Origin: Gracilimonas sp040882225
GTDB lineage: Bacteria; Bacteroidota; Rhodothermia; Balneolales; Balneolaceae
DNA: 64,000 nucleotides
Assembly: GCA_040882225.1 (NCBI GenBank)
Contig: JBBEBR010000006.1
Location: forward strand, 186,001 to 250,000
Direction: 5' to 3'
Under the pieces are notes generated by a model. That model did no database searches. It was not told the DNA's origin and saw only the letters and a program-made list of their open reading frames with translations. Positions 9,013 to 18,778 of this stretch are shown here, piece after piece. Position 1 is the first letter of the stretch. Each line of letters starts with the position of its first letter. The position numbers and the translations under genes are program-made.

Positions 9013-9053
9013 AATCTGTGCTCTCTAATCAGCATAATCAGCGCAATCAGCGA
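9004..9053. repeat. 9-bp tandem units AATCAGCNN at the rpoN 3' end
   Basis: Units at 9004-9012 and then 9027-9035, 9036-9044 and 9045-9053 (AATCAGCAT, AATCAGCGC, AATCAGCGA) abut the rpoN stop codon at 9055. The wording resembles the repeat between trpS and trpG (30014-30183), so a dispersed family is likely. Confidence 0.6.
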
Positions 9054-9054
9054 T

Positions 9055-10560
9055 CTACATGATCTGCTTTCGCATGCGGGCTACGGGCTGATTGAGTTGC
9101 TTGCGATATTTACTAACCGTACGGCGAGCCACTCTATACCCTCTTTCTTTTAGCTGTTCGGCAAGCTCCTGATCACTGAGTGGTTTTTGTTTATTCTCAT
9201 TATTGATCAGCGTTTGGAGAATATTCTTGATTTCACGGTTTGAAACCTCCTCCCCATTTTCAGTTTCCAGTCCCTCATTAAAAAAATATTTAAGCTCATA
9301 AACCCCAAAATTTGTTTGAACATACTTCCCATTCACCACGCGAGAAACCGTAGAAATATCCATGCCAATACGTTCAGCGACATCTTTTAAAATCATAGGT
9401 TTTAGACCGTCGCCATACTTGAAAAAATCCTCCTGCAAAGCCACCATAGTTTTCATGGTATTCATCAGCGTATTTTGGCGTTGGCGGATCGACTCAATAA
9501 ACCATTGCGCCGAATCTACCTTACTTTTCATGAAAGAGCGGGTTTGCGAGTCAGTATTTTTTTTCTTTTTCGCTTTAATCTCTTCCCACATCTGTTTGTA
9601 TTCCGGAGAGATTCGCAAAGAAGGCGCGTTCCTTTGATTTAGTGAAATCACAAATTCACCCCGATTGGTTTCGCCATTTCTGGGTCCCCGCCAGTACACT
9701 TCAAAATCTGGTTCAATATAATTTTGGGTTGAGTCCATTTCACTATCGGATGAACCCGGTTTGGGCTCCATATGCCGAATAGCTTCGAAAGCAATTTTCA
9801 ATTCCTGCTCATCTACATTAAACTTGTGCAGCAATTTTGAAAAATGCTTCTTCTCAAAAAGCTTCCAGGCTTCGTCTACAATTTTGATCGCCAAATTGCG
9901 GCCGGGCAAAGTTGGAGCTGTCGATTTCAATTGTATAAGCAAGCAATCCTGTAAATCCCGCGAAGCAATTCCAATAGGATCTAACTTTTGAATTTTCCGG
10001 CGAACACGCTCAACATCTGCTTCCGTAAACAAAATTCCGTGGTTGAAGGCGATGTTATCAACAACCGCTTCCGGTTCCCGGCGGAAATAGCCGTCTTCAT
10101 CCAAAGAACCAAGAACTTGATCAGCAATTAGCTGCTCCTCATCAGAAAGGTCGAGCAAAGATACCTGCTCTTCGAGGCTTTCGAGCTGCGACTCGTGATA
10201 AGGATTTGGAAGGTCGCGCCATTCTTCTCTTTCAGGATTATAATTGGGGGAATAACTTTCTCCATCAAACTCGGTATTGCTGTCAAATTCATCCCAGTCA
10301 ACTTCATGCTCTTCAAGGCTTTCAAGGGCTTCTTCTTTTTCCTTCTTAGGCTCATCTTCCGCAGTTAGTGATTGCTGATCATTCTCACCTGAATCAACCT
10401 CTTCGAGCACAGGATTTATTTCCAGCTCTTCTTTGATTCGCTGTTCCAAAGCAATGGTTGGAATTTGCAGCAACTTGATATACTGCAATTGTTGCGGAGA
10501 CAGCTTTTGCTGAAAACTCTGCTGCTGACTTTGCCTAAAATTTTGCTGATTACGAATCAT
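9055..10560 (-). CDS. rpoN: RNA polymerase sigma-54 factor
   Basis: 501 aa. It directs RNA polymerase to -24/-12 promoters together with AAA+ activators. Region I is glutamine-rich (first ~50 residues, QNFRQSQQQSFQQKLSPQQLQYIKLLQIP with the usual LEQRIKEELEINPVLEE). An acidic region II spans about 55-115. The core-binding and HTH domains follow (DGYFRREPEAV, ERIGMDISTVSRVVNGKYVQT). The RpoN box ARRTVSKYRKQL lies near the end. It is preceded by the DUF3109 gene, whose TAA overlaps its ATG (TAATG), implying coupled translation. No enhancer-binding activator is visible in this window. Confidence 0.97.
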   Translation of the reverse strand: MIRNQQNFRQSQQQSFQQKLSPQQLQYIKLLQIPTIALEQRIKEELEINPVLEEVDSGENDQQSLTAEDEPKKEKEEALESLEEHEVDWDEFDSNTEFDGESYSPNYNPEREEWRDLPNPYHESQLESLEEQVSLLDLSDEEQLIADQVLGSLDEDGYFRREPEAVVDNIAFNHGILFTEADVERVRRKIQKLDPIGIASRDLQDCLLIQLKSTAPTLPGRNLAIKIVDEAWKLFEKKHFSKLLHKFNVDEQELKIAFEAIRHMEPKPGSSDSEMDSTQNYIEPDFEVYWRGPRNGETNRGEFVISLNQRNAPSLRISPEYKQMWEEIKAKKKKNTDSQTRSFMKSKVDSAQWFIESIRQRQNTLMNTMKTMVALQEDFFKYGDGLKPMILKDVAERIGMDISTVSRVVNGKYVQTNFGVYELKYFFNEGLETENGEEVSNREIKNILQTLINNENKQKPLSDQELAEQLKERGYRVARRTVSKYRKQLNQPVARMRKQIM

Positions 10561-11171
10561 TACTTTCTACTATTCCTGATCTCTCTACAATAATTTATAA
10601 ACTCTGAAAACCATTCCTTGCCGTACCTTCTAACCAGGGGCCTTTCAAGGAACTCTGCCAGATAGGTATTTTCCTTTTCCGCTTTTTCGCAAGCAGCCGA
10701 ACAAAGTTTTGGTACATACTCAAAATTGGCGTAATCAAAACCTGCAATGCGTTTCATTCTTACCGGAAACAGATGACAGCTTATGGGTTTTTCCCAATTA
10801 AAACGGCCTTCAAAAAACGCTTTTTGAATGGCGCAGTAAGCGACTTCGTTCTCATCATACTTAACAAAAATACACTCCTGTTTATTCACAGTGGCAATTT
10901 CATAACCGGCTTTTTCTGATCCAATCACTACGCCTTCGCGCTCGGCAACGGCAACAGATTCCGGCCTCATTTCATCTTTCAAAACCTGATAAGCTTTATG
11001 TAATACAGGGATTTCATTTTTTGAAACCGGTGCTCCGGCATCTCCAACTACACAACAAGCGCCTTTGCAACGGGGAATGTCGCAGGCAAATTTCGCGGTG
11101 GCAATATCGTCTGATAAAATAGTATTTCTGACTTTAAACATATAGGCTAAGATACAAATCATAGAATCCAT
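10560..11171 (-). CDS. DUF3109 family protein (cysteine cluster protein)
   Basis: Up to 203 aa. It carries the family's N-terminal CDIPRCKGACCV cluster (C-x4-C-x3-CC) and further cysteines (ISCHLFPVR, LCSAACEKA), consistent with zinc or iron-sulphur chelation. The function of DUF3109 proteins is unknown. Family members usually begin about 15-20 residues before the CDxxxCKGACC motif, so initiation at Met12 (11138) is more likely than at 11171. It is translationally coupled to rpoN through a TAATG overlap. Confidence 0.85.
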   Translation of the reverse strand: MDSMICILAYMFKVRNTILSDDIATAKFACDIPRCKGACCVVGDAGAPVSKNEIPVLHKAYQVLKDEMRPESVAVAEREGVVIGSEKAGYEIATVNKQECIFVKYDENEVAYCAIQKAFFEGRFNWEKPISCHLFPVRMKRIAGFDYANFEYVPKLCSAACEKAEKENTYLAEFLERPLVRRYGKEWFSEFINYCREIRNSRK

Positions 11172-11373
11172 TTTAGTAATACTTATTATGAAATTTCCCT
11201 TTTTACTACACTACTTTTGGATTTCCCCGAATCATTTTTCAGGAAAAATTCGTACGAGCTCCTTCACATTTACGCCAAATAAAAACAGTTTCTCCCAAGA
11301 ATTTATTTACATTTAAATAGCCAAAGCACCTGTATATTCTGCCCTTGGAAAGAACCAACCTAATCATCACATC

Positions 11374-14199
11374 ATGAAACTATTAATTTCCTCCTTTTTA
11401 GCGGGAATTCTCCTTACGTCCTGCATGTCACAAAACCAAAACGACTTCACCGTTGATCACGAGAAATTCACGCTCGATAATGGACTTGAAGTCGTTTTCC
11501 ATAAAGACGAATCAGATCCGGTTACAGCCGTCGCGCTTACTTTTCATGTTGGCTCTGCGAGGGAAAAAGAAGGGCGCACCGGCTTCGCTCACCTTTTTGA
11601 GCATTTGTTGTTTTTAGAATCTGAAAACCTGGGAAAAGGTGGTTTGGATAAAATGAGCAGCCGAATTGGAGGCTCTGGCGCAAACGGTTCTACCAGCCGA
11701 GACCGCACAAATTATTTCCAAACTGTACCTAATGATGCGCTCGAAAAAATGATCTGGGCTGAAGCGGATAAGATGGGCTTTTTCATCAATACCGTAACCG
11801 AAGCGGTGGTAGAAAAAGAAAAACAGGTGGTGAAAAATGAGAAAAGGCAGGGAGTGGATAATTCTCCATATGGCCACGTCAATTATGTGGTTGGCAAAAA
11901 CATGTACCCTGCCGAACATCCCTACAACTGGCAGGTAATTGGTTCGCTTGAGGATTTACAAAACGCCACTCTTGCCGATGTGAAAGAATTTTATAACCAA
12001 TGGTATGTTCCTAATAACGCTACTCTTATTATTGCCGGAGATTTTGATTTTGCCCAGGCAAAAGAATGGGTTCATAAGTACTTTGATGAAATTCCCCGTG
12101 GAGAAGAAATAGAACCTTTGCCAGATATGCCGGTCGAAGTTCAGGAAACCAAGAAGCTTTATTATGAAGATAATTTTGCCCGTCTCCCCGAATTGCGAAT
12201 GGTATGGCCGGGAGTTGATCAATATCATCCCGATTCCTACCCTCTCGACATCCTGATGGAATTGCTCGCTGATGGTAAAAAAGCTCCGCTTTACGAAGTT
12301 CTTGTGGAAGAAGAAGAACTGACTTCCGGCGTGTTTATGAACAACAGCAATTCAGAACTGGCTGGAGAAATTTCTGTAATTGTCCGCGCCTATCCCGGAA
12401 CCAACCTGAATGAAGTTTCAGAAGCAATCGACAAGGCGATGCTGAAGTTTGAGGAAGAGGAGTTTTCAGAAGCCGATCTCAGCCGCATAAAAGCGGGAAT
12501 AGAAACGGGATTTTATAACGGACTTTCCAGTGTTTTGGGGAAAGCCTTTCAGCTTGCGCAGTACAATATTTTTGCTGACGATCCGGGATACATCAATGAG
12601 GACATTAAGAGAACCCTTGCCGTTACCAAAGCTGATGTGATGCGCGTTTACGAGCAGTACATCAAAAATAAAAATTACATTGCAACCAGTTTTGTACCCA
12701 AAGGACAGACTGATCTTGTGCTTGATAATTCAACACTTGCTGAAGTATCGGAAGAAGAAATTGTGCAAGGCGCTGAAGGTGAGGATTTTGTGCTTCCTGC
12801 AGAAACCGCCTACGAAAAAACTCCTTCTTCTTTCGATCGTTCTGTTGAACCTTCCTATGGAAATAATCCTGATGTAAAAGTGCCGGAAGTTTGGACCGCT
12901 GAGATTGACAATGGAATGAATCTATATGGAATTGAAAGTGATGAACTGCCTTTGGTTCAATTTGAGCTGAAAATTAAAGGCGGTTTACTGCTGGAGAATC
13001 CTGAAAAAGCAGGCATTTCAAACCTGGTTGCGCAAATGATGACAAAAGGCACCGCCAATAAAACTCCCGAGGAATTGGAGGATGCTATCGATGAACTTGG
13101 GGCAAGTATCAATGTTTTTTCCGGACGAGAAAGTATCACCATTCGTGGAAATACGCTGGCTCGAAACTACACCGCAACTTTAAAGCTGATGGAAGAAATG
13201 CTTCTTCAGCCACGCTGGGACGAAAAAGAATTCGAGCTTGCAAAACAGAGTACGCTCAGCCAGATTTCTCAGCAAAGTGCGAATCCCAATAGCATCGCTT
13301 CAAATACTTTTAATAAGCTTCTGTATGGTGAAGGCCACATACTTTCGTACAACACCATCGGCACATCAACAACTATCGAAAACATCACGCTTGAAGACTT
13401 AAAAGCCTATTACGACGCCTACTTCTCACCAACTGTTGCGGATTTTCACATTGTTGGAGCGATAAGTACAACGGAAGTTGTAGCTTCCCTGCTTTCATTA
13501 AGCACAAACTGGGAGTCTAAAGAAGTAGAATTTCCTGAGTTCGAAAAGCCTGAAAATCTATCTGAGTCTAAAGTGTATTTTTATGATGTTCCCGGTTCCA
13601 AACAATCGGTTCTTCGCTTTGGATATTTGGCGATGGCTGAAACCGATCCTGACTTTTATCCTGCAACAGTCATGAATTATATTTTGGGCGGAGGCAGTTT
13701 CGCTTCGCGCCTAACCCAGGAATTACGTGAAGGAAAGGGTTATACCTATGGAATCGGTTCGGGTTTTTCAGGCTCACAACTTCCAGGAGCTTTCACGATT
13801 TCAAGCGGAGTTCGCACTAATGTCACTTATGAATCGGCAGATCTTGTAAAGGAAATTCTGCAACAATATCCCGCTACCTTTTCGGATGAAGACCTCGAAA
13901 ATACCAAGAGCTTCTTATTGAAAAGTAATGCTCGCCGACTCGAAACTTCCGGAGCAAAACTAAATCTTCTGGAGAATATGAGTACATATAATTGGCCGGC
14001 TGACTATGTGAAAAAGCAAGAAGAAGTGGTAAAAAACATCACCAAAGAAGAAATCAAAAACCTGGCTCAGAAATATGCTGATCCTAATAAAATGATCTAT
14101 TTAGTTGTGGGAGATGCGGAAACGCAGTTAGGCCGGCTCGAACAACTGGGTTTTGGCCAACCTGTTTTAGTGAATGAATATTTCGAGGAAAGCAATTAG
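11374..14199 (+). CDS. M16 (pitrilysin-type) zinc metallopeptidase, lipoprotein
   Basis: 941 aa, a fused two-domain M16 peptidase. The first half holds the inverted zinc motif HLFEH at residues 73-77 (H73, E76, H77), with the third ligand Glu about 75 residues later among E149-E156. The second half (from ~residue 500, ENPEKAGISNLVAQMMTKGT) lacks HxxEH, as expected for the non-catalytic partner domain. The N-terminus is a lipoprotein signal, with a LLTSC lipobox at about residue 17. It is therefore predicted to be anchored in the envelope and to degrade peptides. A strong terminator follows directly, so it is probably monocistronic. Paired M16 domains in one chain are common in this phylum. 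Confidence 0.94.
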   Translation: MKLLISSFLAGILLTSCMSQNQNDFTVDHEKFTLDNGLEVVFHKDESDPVTAVALTFHVGSAREKEGRTGFAHLFEHLLFLESENLGKGGLDKMSSRIGGSGANGSTSRDRTNYFQTVPNDALEKMIWAEADKMGFFINTVTEAVVEKEKQVVKNEKRQGVDNSPYGHVNYVVGKNMYPAEHPYNWQVIGSLEDLQNATLADVKEFYNQWYVPNNATLIIAGDFDFAQAKEWVHKYFDEIPRGEEIEPLPDMPVEVQETKKLYYEDNFARLPELRMVWPGVDQYHPDSYPLDILMELLADGKKAPLYEVLVEEEELTSGVFMNNSNSELAGEISVIVRAYPGTNLNEVSEAIDKAMLKFEEEEFSEADLSRIKAGIETGFYNGLSSVLGKAFQLAQYNIFADDPGYINEDIKRTLAVTKADVMRVYEQYIKNKNYIATSFVPKGQTDLVLDNSTLAEVSEEEIVQGAEGEDFVLPAETAYEKTPSSFDRSVEPSYGNNPDVKVPEVWTAEIDNGMNLYGIESDELPLVQFELKIKGGLLLENPEKAGISNLVAQMMTKGTANKTPEELEDAIDELGASINVFSGRESITIRGNTLARNYTATLKLMEEMLLQPRWDEKEFELAKQSTLSQISQQSANPNSIASNTFNKLLYGEGHILSYNTIGTSTTIENITLEDLKAYYDAYFSPTVADFHIVGAISTTEVVASLLSLSTNWESKEVEFPEFEKPENLSESKVYFYDVPGSKQSVLRFGYLAMAETDPDFYPATVMNYILGGGSFASRLTQELREGKGYTYGIGSGFSGSQLPGAFTISSGVRTNVTYESADLVKEILQQYPATFSDEDLENTKSFLLKSNARRLETSGAKLNLLENMSTYNWPADYVKKQEEVVKNITKEEIKNLAQKYADPNKMIYLVVGDAETQLGRLEQLGFGQPVLVNEYFEESN

Positions 14200-14216
14200 C
14201 CCTGCAGGTTTCAAAA

Positions 14217-14244
14217 ACTCCCGAAGAAGCCTTCGGGAGTTTTT
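14217..14244 (+). terminator. Intrinsic terminator after the M16 peptidase
   Basis: A perfect 10-bp stem ACTCCCGAAG / CTTCGGGAGT (14217-14226, 14231-14240) with an AAGC loop is followed by TTTTATT. It starts 18 bp after the stop codon and, with its A-run upstream, might also act in reverse. Confidence 0.9.
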
Positions 14245-14405
14245 ATTCAGAAGCTGAATCTCGATTCTGCTACTAAAATGTTTTTCGGGCCACAATATGG
14301 AAACCGAAACCTCTTTGGGAATGAATTCCCCTGCTGAATTATTTATATTTCAGAAATCGGGAAACCGCTACTATGGAAACAAAAATCATAAAATAAATTC
14401 AAGGC

Positions 14406-16142
14406 ATGCAATCATTAGATCCGGCTATTCAGGAAAAAATTAATCAATGGTTAAATGGCGGTTACGATTCCGAAACCCAATCTGCCATTCGTCAAAAAAT
14501 TGATAATGAAGAGTATGAAGAGCTCACGGATTCTTTCTACAAAGACCTTGAATTTGGAACCGGTGGTTTGCGGGGAATAATGGGAGTTGGCTCGAACCGG
14601 GTGAATAAATACACTTTTGGTATTGCCACGCAAGGTTTGAGCAACTACCTGAAGAAAACATATACCGCCCAAAAAATAAAAGTGGTGATTGCCCACGACA
14701 ACCGAAATAATTCAGATACATTAGCTAAAATTGTAGCCGATGTTTTTTCTGCAAACGGAATTTACGTCTACTTTTTCGATGGATTACGCCCCACTCCCGA
14801 ACTCTCTTATGCTATCCGGGAATTAGGCTGCCAAAGCGGAATTATGCTTACCGCTTCACATAATCCGAAGGAATATAATGGCTACAAAGCCTACGGCGAG
14901 GATGGCGGGCAACTGGTAGCTCCCGCAGATAAAAACGTGATGAGGGAAGTTCAAAACATCAAAAGTATCGGAGAAGTAAAGTTCCGCCGTATTGATGAAA
15001 ATGTGGAGGTAATTGGCGAAGAAATTGATCAGAAGTATATCGCTGAACTGGTAAAATTGTCGGTATCGAAAGATGCCATAAAGCGGCAAAAAGACTTGAA
15101 GATTGTCTTCTCTCCTATTCACGGAACAGCCGGAGTTTTAGTGCCCCCCGTTCTTGAAAAGTACGGCTTCGAAAATGTGACGCTGGTAGAAGAACAAATG
15201 ACGGTTGATGGAAATTTCCCGACGGTTGTGTATCCTAATCCCGAAGAAAAAGAAGCCTTGGCTATGGCTATTTCAAAAGCCGAAGAAATTGATGCCGACT
15301 TAGTAATGGCAACCGATCCCGATGGCGACCGTGTGGGGATAGCAGTAAAAAATACCAACGGAGATTTTGAGCTTCTGAACGGAAATCAGACCGGTTCGCT
15401 CATTATAAATTACATGCTAAATGCGTGGGAAAAGGCCGGGAAACTCACGGGAAATCAGTATATCGTAAAAACGGTGGTTACCTCATATTTGATTGATCGG
15501 ATTGCAAAAGATAAAAACGTTCTTTGCTACAACACGCTCACCGGCTTCAAATTTATCGGAGAATTAATGACCCGGATGGAAGGCAAGAAAGAGTTTATAG
15601 CCGGCGGTGAAGAAAGCTACGGCTATCTGATTGGCGAGCACGTTCGTGATAAAGACGCGGTTATTTCCTGCGCTATTATCGCCGAAATGACGGCCTATTA
15701 TAAAGATCAGGGCAGCAGTTTGTATGAAGCACTTTTGGAGATGTACGTGAAATATGGACTCTTTCGGGAAAAGCTGGTTTCCGTCACCAAAAAAGGAAAA
15801 TCCGGGGCGGAAGAAATTCAGCAGATGATGAAAAACTTTCGTGCCGCTCCCCCAAAAATGTTGGGCGGCTCAAAAGTGGTGGCTGTCAGAGATTATCAAA
15901 GCCAAGAAGAGAAAAACCTGGAAACTTCAGATACAAAAAAGATTGACCTTCCCTCCTCTAACGTATTGCAATTTATTACTGAAGATGATGCCATTGTATC
16001 TGCACGGCCATCAGGAACCGAACCTAAAATAAAATTCTATTGCAGCGTAAACACAAAGCTGATGAGCACTGAGGATTATGATCAGGTTTCTGCTACTTTG
16101 GATCGCAAAATTGACGCAATGATTGAAGGGTTACAGAAGTAA
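14406..16142 (+). CDS. Phosphohexomutase (phosphoglucomutase/phosphomannomutase, PGM2-like)
   Basis: 578 aa, the long PGM2-type alpha-D-phosphohexomutase. It interconverts hexose 1- and 6-phosphates and feeds sugar-nucleotide and polysaccharide synthesis. Visible motifs in order are FGTGGLRG (about 45-52), the active phosphoserine loop TASHNPKEYNGYKAY (about 150), the Mg-binding loop DPDGDRVG (about 304), the sugar-binding GGEESYGYLIGEHVRD (about 400) and the phosphate-binding RPSGTEPKIKFY near the C-terminus. All key residues are present. It is preceded by a terminator and 206 bp, so it has its own promoter. Glucose versus mannose specificity cannot be set from motifs. Confidence 0.95.
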   Translation: MQSLDPAIQEKINQWLNGGYDSETQSAIRQKIDNEEYEELTDSFYKDLEFGTGGLRGIMGVGSNRVNKYTFGIATQGLSNYLKKTYTAQKIKVVIAHDNRNNSDTLAKIVADVFSANGIYVYFFDGLRPTPELSYAIRELGCQSGIMLTASHNPKEYNGYKAYGEDGGQLVAPADKNVMREVQNIKSIGEVKFRRIDENVEVIGEEIDQKYIAELVKLSVSKDAIKRQKDLKIVFSPIHGTAGVLVPPVLEKYGFENVTLVEEQMTVDGNFPTVVYPNPEEKEALAMAISKAEEIDADLVMATDPDGDRVGIAVKNTNGDFELLNGNQTGSLIINYMLNAWEKAGKLTGNQYIVKTVVTSYLIDRIAKDKNVLCYNTLTGFKFIGELMTRMEGKKEFIAGGEESYGYLIGEHVRDKDAVISCAIIAEMTAYYKDQGSSLYEALLEMYVKYGLFREKLVSVTKKGKSGAEEIQQMMKNFRAAPPKMLGGSKVVAVRDYQSQEEKNLETSDTKKIDLPSSNVLQFITEDDAIVSARPSGTEPKIKFYCSVNTKLMSTEDYDQVSATLDRKIDAMIEGLQK

Positions 16143-16249
16143 TTCAGAGATATACGCTTTTTACAGCTACCATTTTGAACATTAGGGAACTTGTAATTGT
16201 TTAGGCAATTGAAATAAATAGTACCACTAATTAAATATTGGAGCATCGC

Positions 16250-17392
16250 ATGAGTGTAGTAAATCGTGAAACTATTGAGAACCTGATTAATCAAACAAGT
16301 GATATAAACATTTCAATTTTCGTGCCCACACATGTTCGGGGCGAGGAAGGAAAACAAGATCCCATTCGGTTAAAAAATATTCTTCAAAAGGTGAAATCGG
16401 AGTTACAACAAAAAGGCTGGAAAGAAAACAGGGTTGAAGATTTATTTATAGGAGTTTATGATTTACTGGACGAAAAACAGTTTTGGCTGCATCAGGACCG
16501 GGGACTGGCACTTTACCTGAACGAAGATCATTTCGAGTATTTTAAAATTCCCACTACCCCACAAGAGGATTATTATATAGCCGAAAATTTTCTGATAACT
16601 CCGGTTTTAACACTTCAAAACCATCACGAAGTGTATCATATTCTTGTAGTAAGTCAGGGAGGGACACGGTTGCTTAAAGCTTCTTCCGATGAACTTTCGG
16701 AGATAGAACTTGAAGATGTGCCAACAACTATGGAAGAACATCTTAAATACCACGAATTTGAACCTTCTCTGCAACATCATATGGGAACCAACCGAAATCA
16801 AGCTGGTTTTCATGGTCAGGGTGGGGAAACAGATCAGGACAAGGAACTGGAACTATTTTTGAAACACATTGAAAGTAAAGTGACGAAATATCTCAAAAAA
16901 GTAAATGGCCCCCTGGTTCTCGCCGGACTTGATAAAGTAGTTGCGATGTACAAGAAAACGAACCACTATCAGAATGTTATGGATGAGTATTTAGTCGGTA
17001 ATGTAGATAACAAAAGTGGACGTGAACTCAACGTGGAAGCATGGCAGAAAGTTGAGCCGTATTTCCGGAAGGAGATTGATAACAGCATTGAGCGCTTTAA
17101 TAATTTAAATGGAAATGGGACTGCTTCTACAGATGTGATTGAAATTGTGAAAGGCGCTTACTTCGGTAAAGTGGATACTCTTTTTGTACCAATGGGCAGA
17201 AAGCAGTGGGGGAAATTCAACCCGGATGAGAATCAGGTTCATCTAACAGAAACACCTACTTCCGAAACTGTAGATCTAATCAATTTTACTGCAATTTCTG
17301 CATTGAGAAACGGCAGTACTTTATATGGACTTCATCCCGATGAAATGCCTCACAGCTCTAACCTCGCGGCTATTTATCGGTATAAAACCTAA
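16250..17392 (+). CDS. baeRF3-like protein (bacterial archaeo-eukaryotic release factor family)
   Basis: 380 aa from the ATG at 16250. A TTG 12 bases upstream is also open, but GGAG lies 6 bases before the ATG, so the ATG is preferred. The N-terminal ISIFVPTHVRGEEGKQDPIRLKNIL segment matches the baeRF3 family, a group of eRF1-domain-2/3-like proteins of unknown role thought to act at stressed or stalled ribosomes. Further family-like stretches are KKVNGPLVLAGLDKVVAMYKK and a C-terminal SALRNGSTLYGLHPDEMP. It follows the phosphohexomutase by 107 bp and is convergent with dprA. The 261-bp gap to dprA (17393-17653) shows no further feature. Confidence 0.75.
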   Translation: MSVVNRETIENLINQTSDINISIFVPTHVRGEEGKQDPIRLKNILQKVKSELQQKGWKENRVEDLFIGVYDLLDEKQFWLHQDRGLALYLNEDHFEYFKIPTTPQEDYYIAENFLITPVLTLQNHHEVYHILVVSQGGTRLLKASSDELSEIELEDVPTTMEEHLKYHEFEPSLQHHMGTNRNQAGFHGQGGETDQDKELELFLKHIESKVTKYLKKVNGPLVLAGLDKVVAMYKKTNHYQNVMDEYLVGNVDNKSGRELNVEAWQKVEPYFRKEIDNSIERFNNLNGNGTASTDVIEIVKGAYFGKVDTLFVPMGRKQWGKFNPDENQVHLTETPTSETVDLINFTAISALRNGSTLYGLHPDEMPHSSNLAAIYRYKT

Positions 17393-17653
17393 TTGAAAAT
17401 TCAAGATCACTGTTGTCTGATAAAAACCTGAAGATGAAACAGAATAACTCTGCTTTATTTTATGAAACTGCTGCACGGGTAGTGGCAATACTTTACTCCG
17501 CCGGCTGCCGTGTTAAGGATGACTAATTTATAATACCCCTTAAGTCACTCTGAGGCTCCCCGGGAGTGATTCAAGAAAATTTAACCGAACAATCGTGATT
17601 GAAGATTCTCCCGTTGGGATGCCTTGGCAAAGATTATCTTGAATCTTTTTTCC

Positions 17654-18778
17654 TCATCTGAGCTCAAATATTTTACCTGCTTTTTGGCTGACTAAATCTT
17701 CCATTTCAAGCTGAAGTAAAGCCACTAATAACTGGCTGGTATTGAGTTTTAGCTTATCGGCAATGTCATCTACCTGATGGGCTTTTTCTTCCAGAATCTC
17801 GCAGATACTTTTGCTCACTTCATCCAGATTTGCCGTTTTCCAATTCGCTCTTTCTTTGATTTCGTGAACTGCGGATTCCTGCGTTTTTTCAACCGGCAAT
17901 TCTTCCAGGATATCGTCCACAGTTTGCACCAGCTTTGCGGCTCCTCTCTTTATCAAATAGTTGCAGCCTGTTCCTGAAGGATTTACCAGCGGGTGAGGAA
18001 CCGCGAAAACTTCCCGGTTTTGATCGAGTGCAAGATCGGCTGTTATCATGCTGCCGCCTTTTATTCCCGATTCTACAACCAAAACACCTAAGCTCATTCC
18101 GCTTACAATTCTGTTTCGAACTGGGAAATTTCCGGCATCAGGTTTTGCTCCCAAAGGAAATTCAGAAATGACCGCTCCTCCCGATTTCACAATCTCATTA
18201 GCAAGACCAGTATTTTTTGCAGGATAAAGATTATCGATTCCGGAACCGAGCACAGCAACAGTTGGAGCCTTTGCAGAAAGGGCGGATTTATGAGCAATAG
18301 CGTCAACTCCGTAAGCAAGTCCGCTGAAAATACACAAGCCTTGTTCCGCCAGTTCAGTTGTGAGTTTCATTGTCATATTCTTTCCATAGGCAGAGGGATT
18401 TCGGGTTCCGACCACGGCAACACCGGGTTTGCTTAGTGCTTCGGAATTTCCCTTCAACCAGAATAAAAGCGGGGGATCGTAAATTTGTTTAAGTAAGGGC
18501 GGATATTCCGGGTCAGAAATGGTAATGATCTGCGCCCCGATTTTCTCCGTTTTAGCGATGATTTGATCTACCTTTTCCCAATCATCAAAAGAAAGAATAG
18601 AAAGTGCTGAGGCTTCCCCAACGCCTTCAAAACTTCTCAACTTCGATTTTCCGAAATTGAATATTTCGGGGATTTCATTTCCCTTTTTTAGCAGTTCACG
18701 AATGCGGCGATACCCAAAACCAGGAATAATGCTGAACGCTAAAAGTACTCTAAGTTTCGTCTTGTTCTTGTTTAACAT
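17654..18778 (-). CDS. dprA: DNA-processing protein DprA
   Basis: 374 aa. It loads RecA on incoming single-stranded DNA during natural transformation. An N-terminal SAM/HhH-like region (GFGYRRIRELLKKG, SFEGVGEASALSIL) precedes the Rossmann core. The core has VGTRNPSAYG, FSGLAYGVDAIAHKSAL, VLGSGIDNLYP and FPVRNRIVSGMS. The C-terminal winged helix (about 310-374, HQVDDIADKLKLNTSQLLVALLQLEMEDLV) is present. Its start overlaps the end of obg by 29 bp, so the two are co-transcribed. No other competence genes are in the window. Confidence 0.96.
   Translation of the reverse strand: MLNKNKTKLRVLLAFSIIPGFGYRRIRELLKKGNEIPEIFNFGKSKLRSFEGVGEASALSILSFDDWEKVDQIIAKTEKIGAQIITISDPEYPPLLKQIYDPPLLFWLKGNSEALSKPGVAVVGTRNPSAYGKNMTMKLTTELAEQGLCIFSGLAYGVDAIAHKSALSAKAPTVAVLGSGIDNLYPAKNTGLANEIVKSGGAVISEFPLGAKPDAGNFPVRNRIVSGMSLGVLVVESGIKGGSMITADLALDQNREVFAVPHPLVNPSGTGCNYLIKRGAAKLVQTVDDILEELPVEKTQESAVHEIKERANWKTANLDEVSKSICEILEEKAHQVDDIADKLKLNTSQLLVALLQLEMEDLVSQKAGKIFELR

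Noticed and set aside
16238..16249. TTG start for the baeRF3-like protein
   Set aside because: The TTG is part of the GGAG ribosome-binding site of the ATG at 16250.
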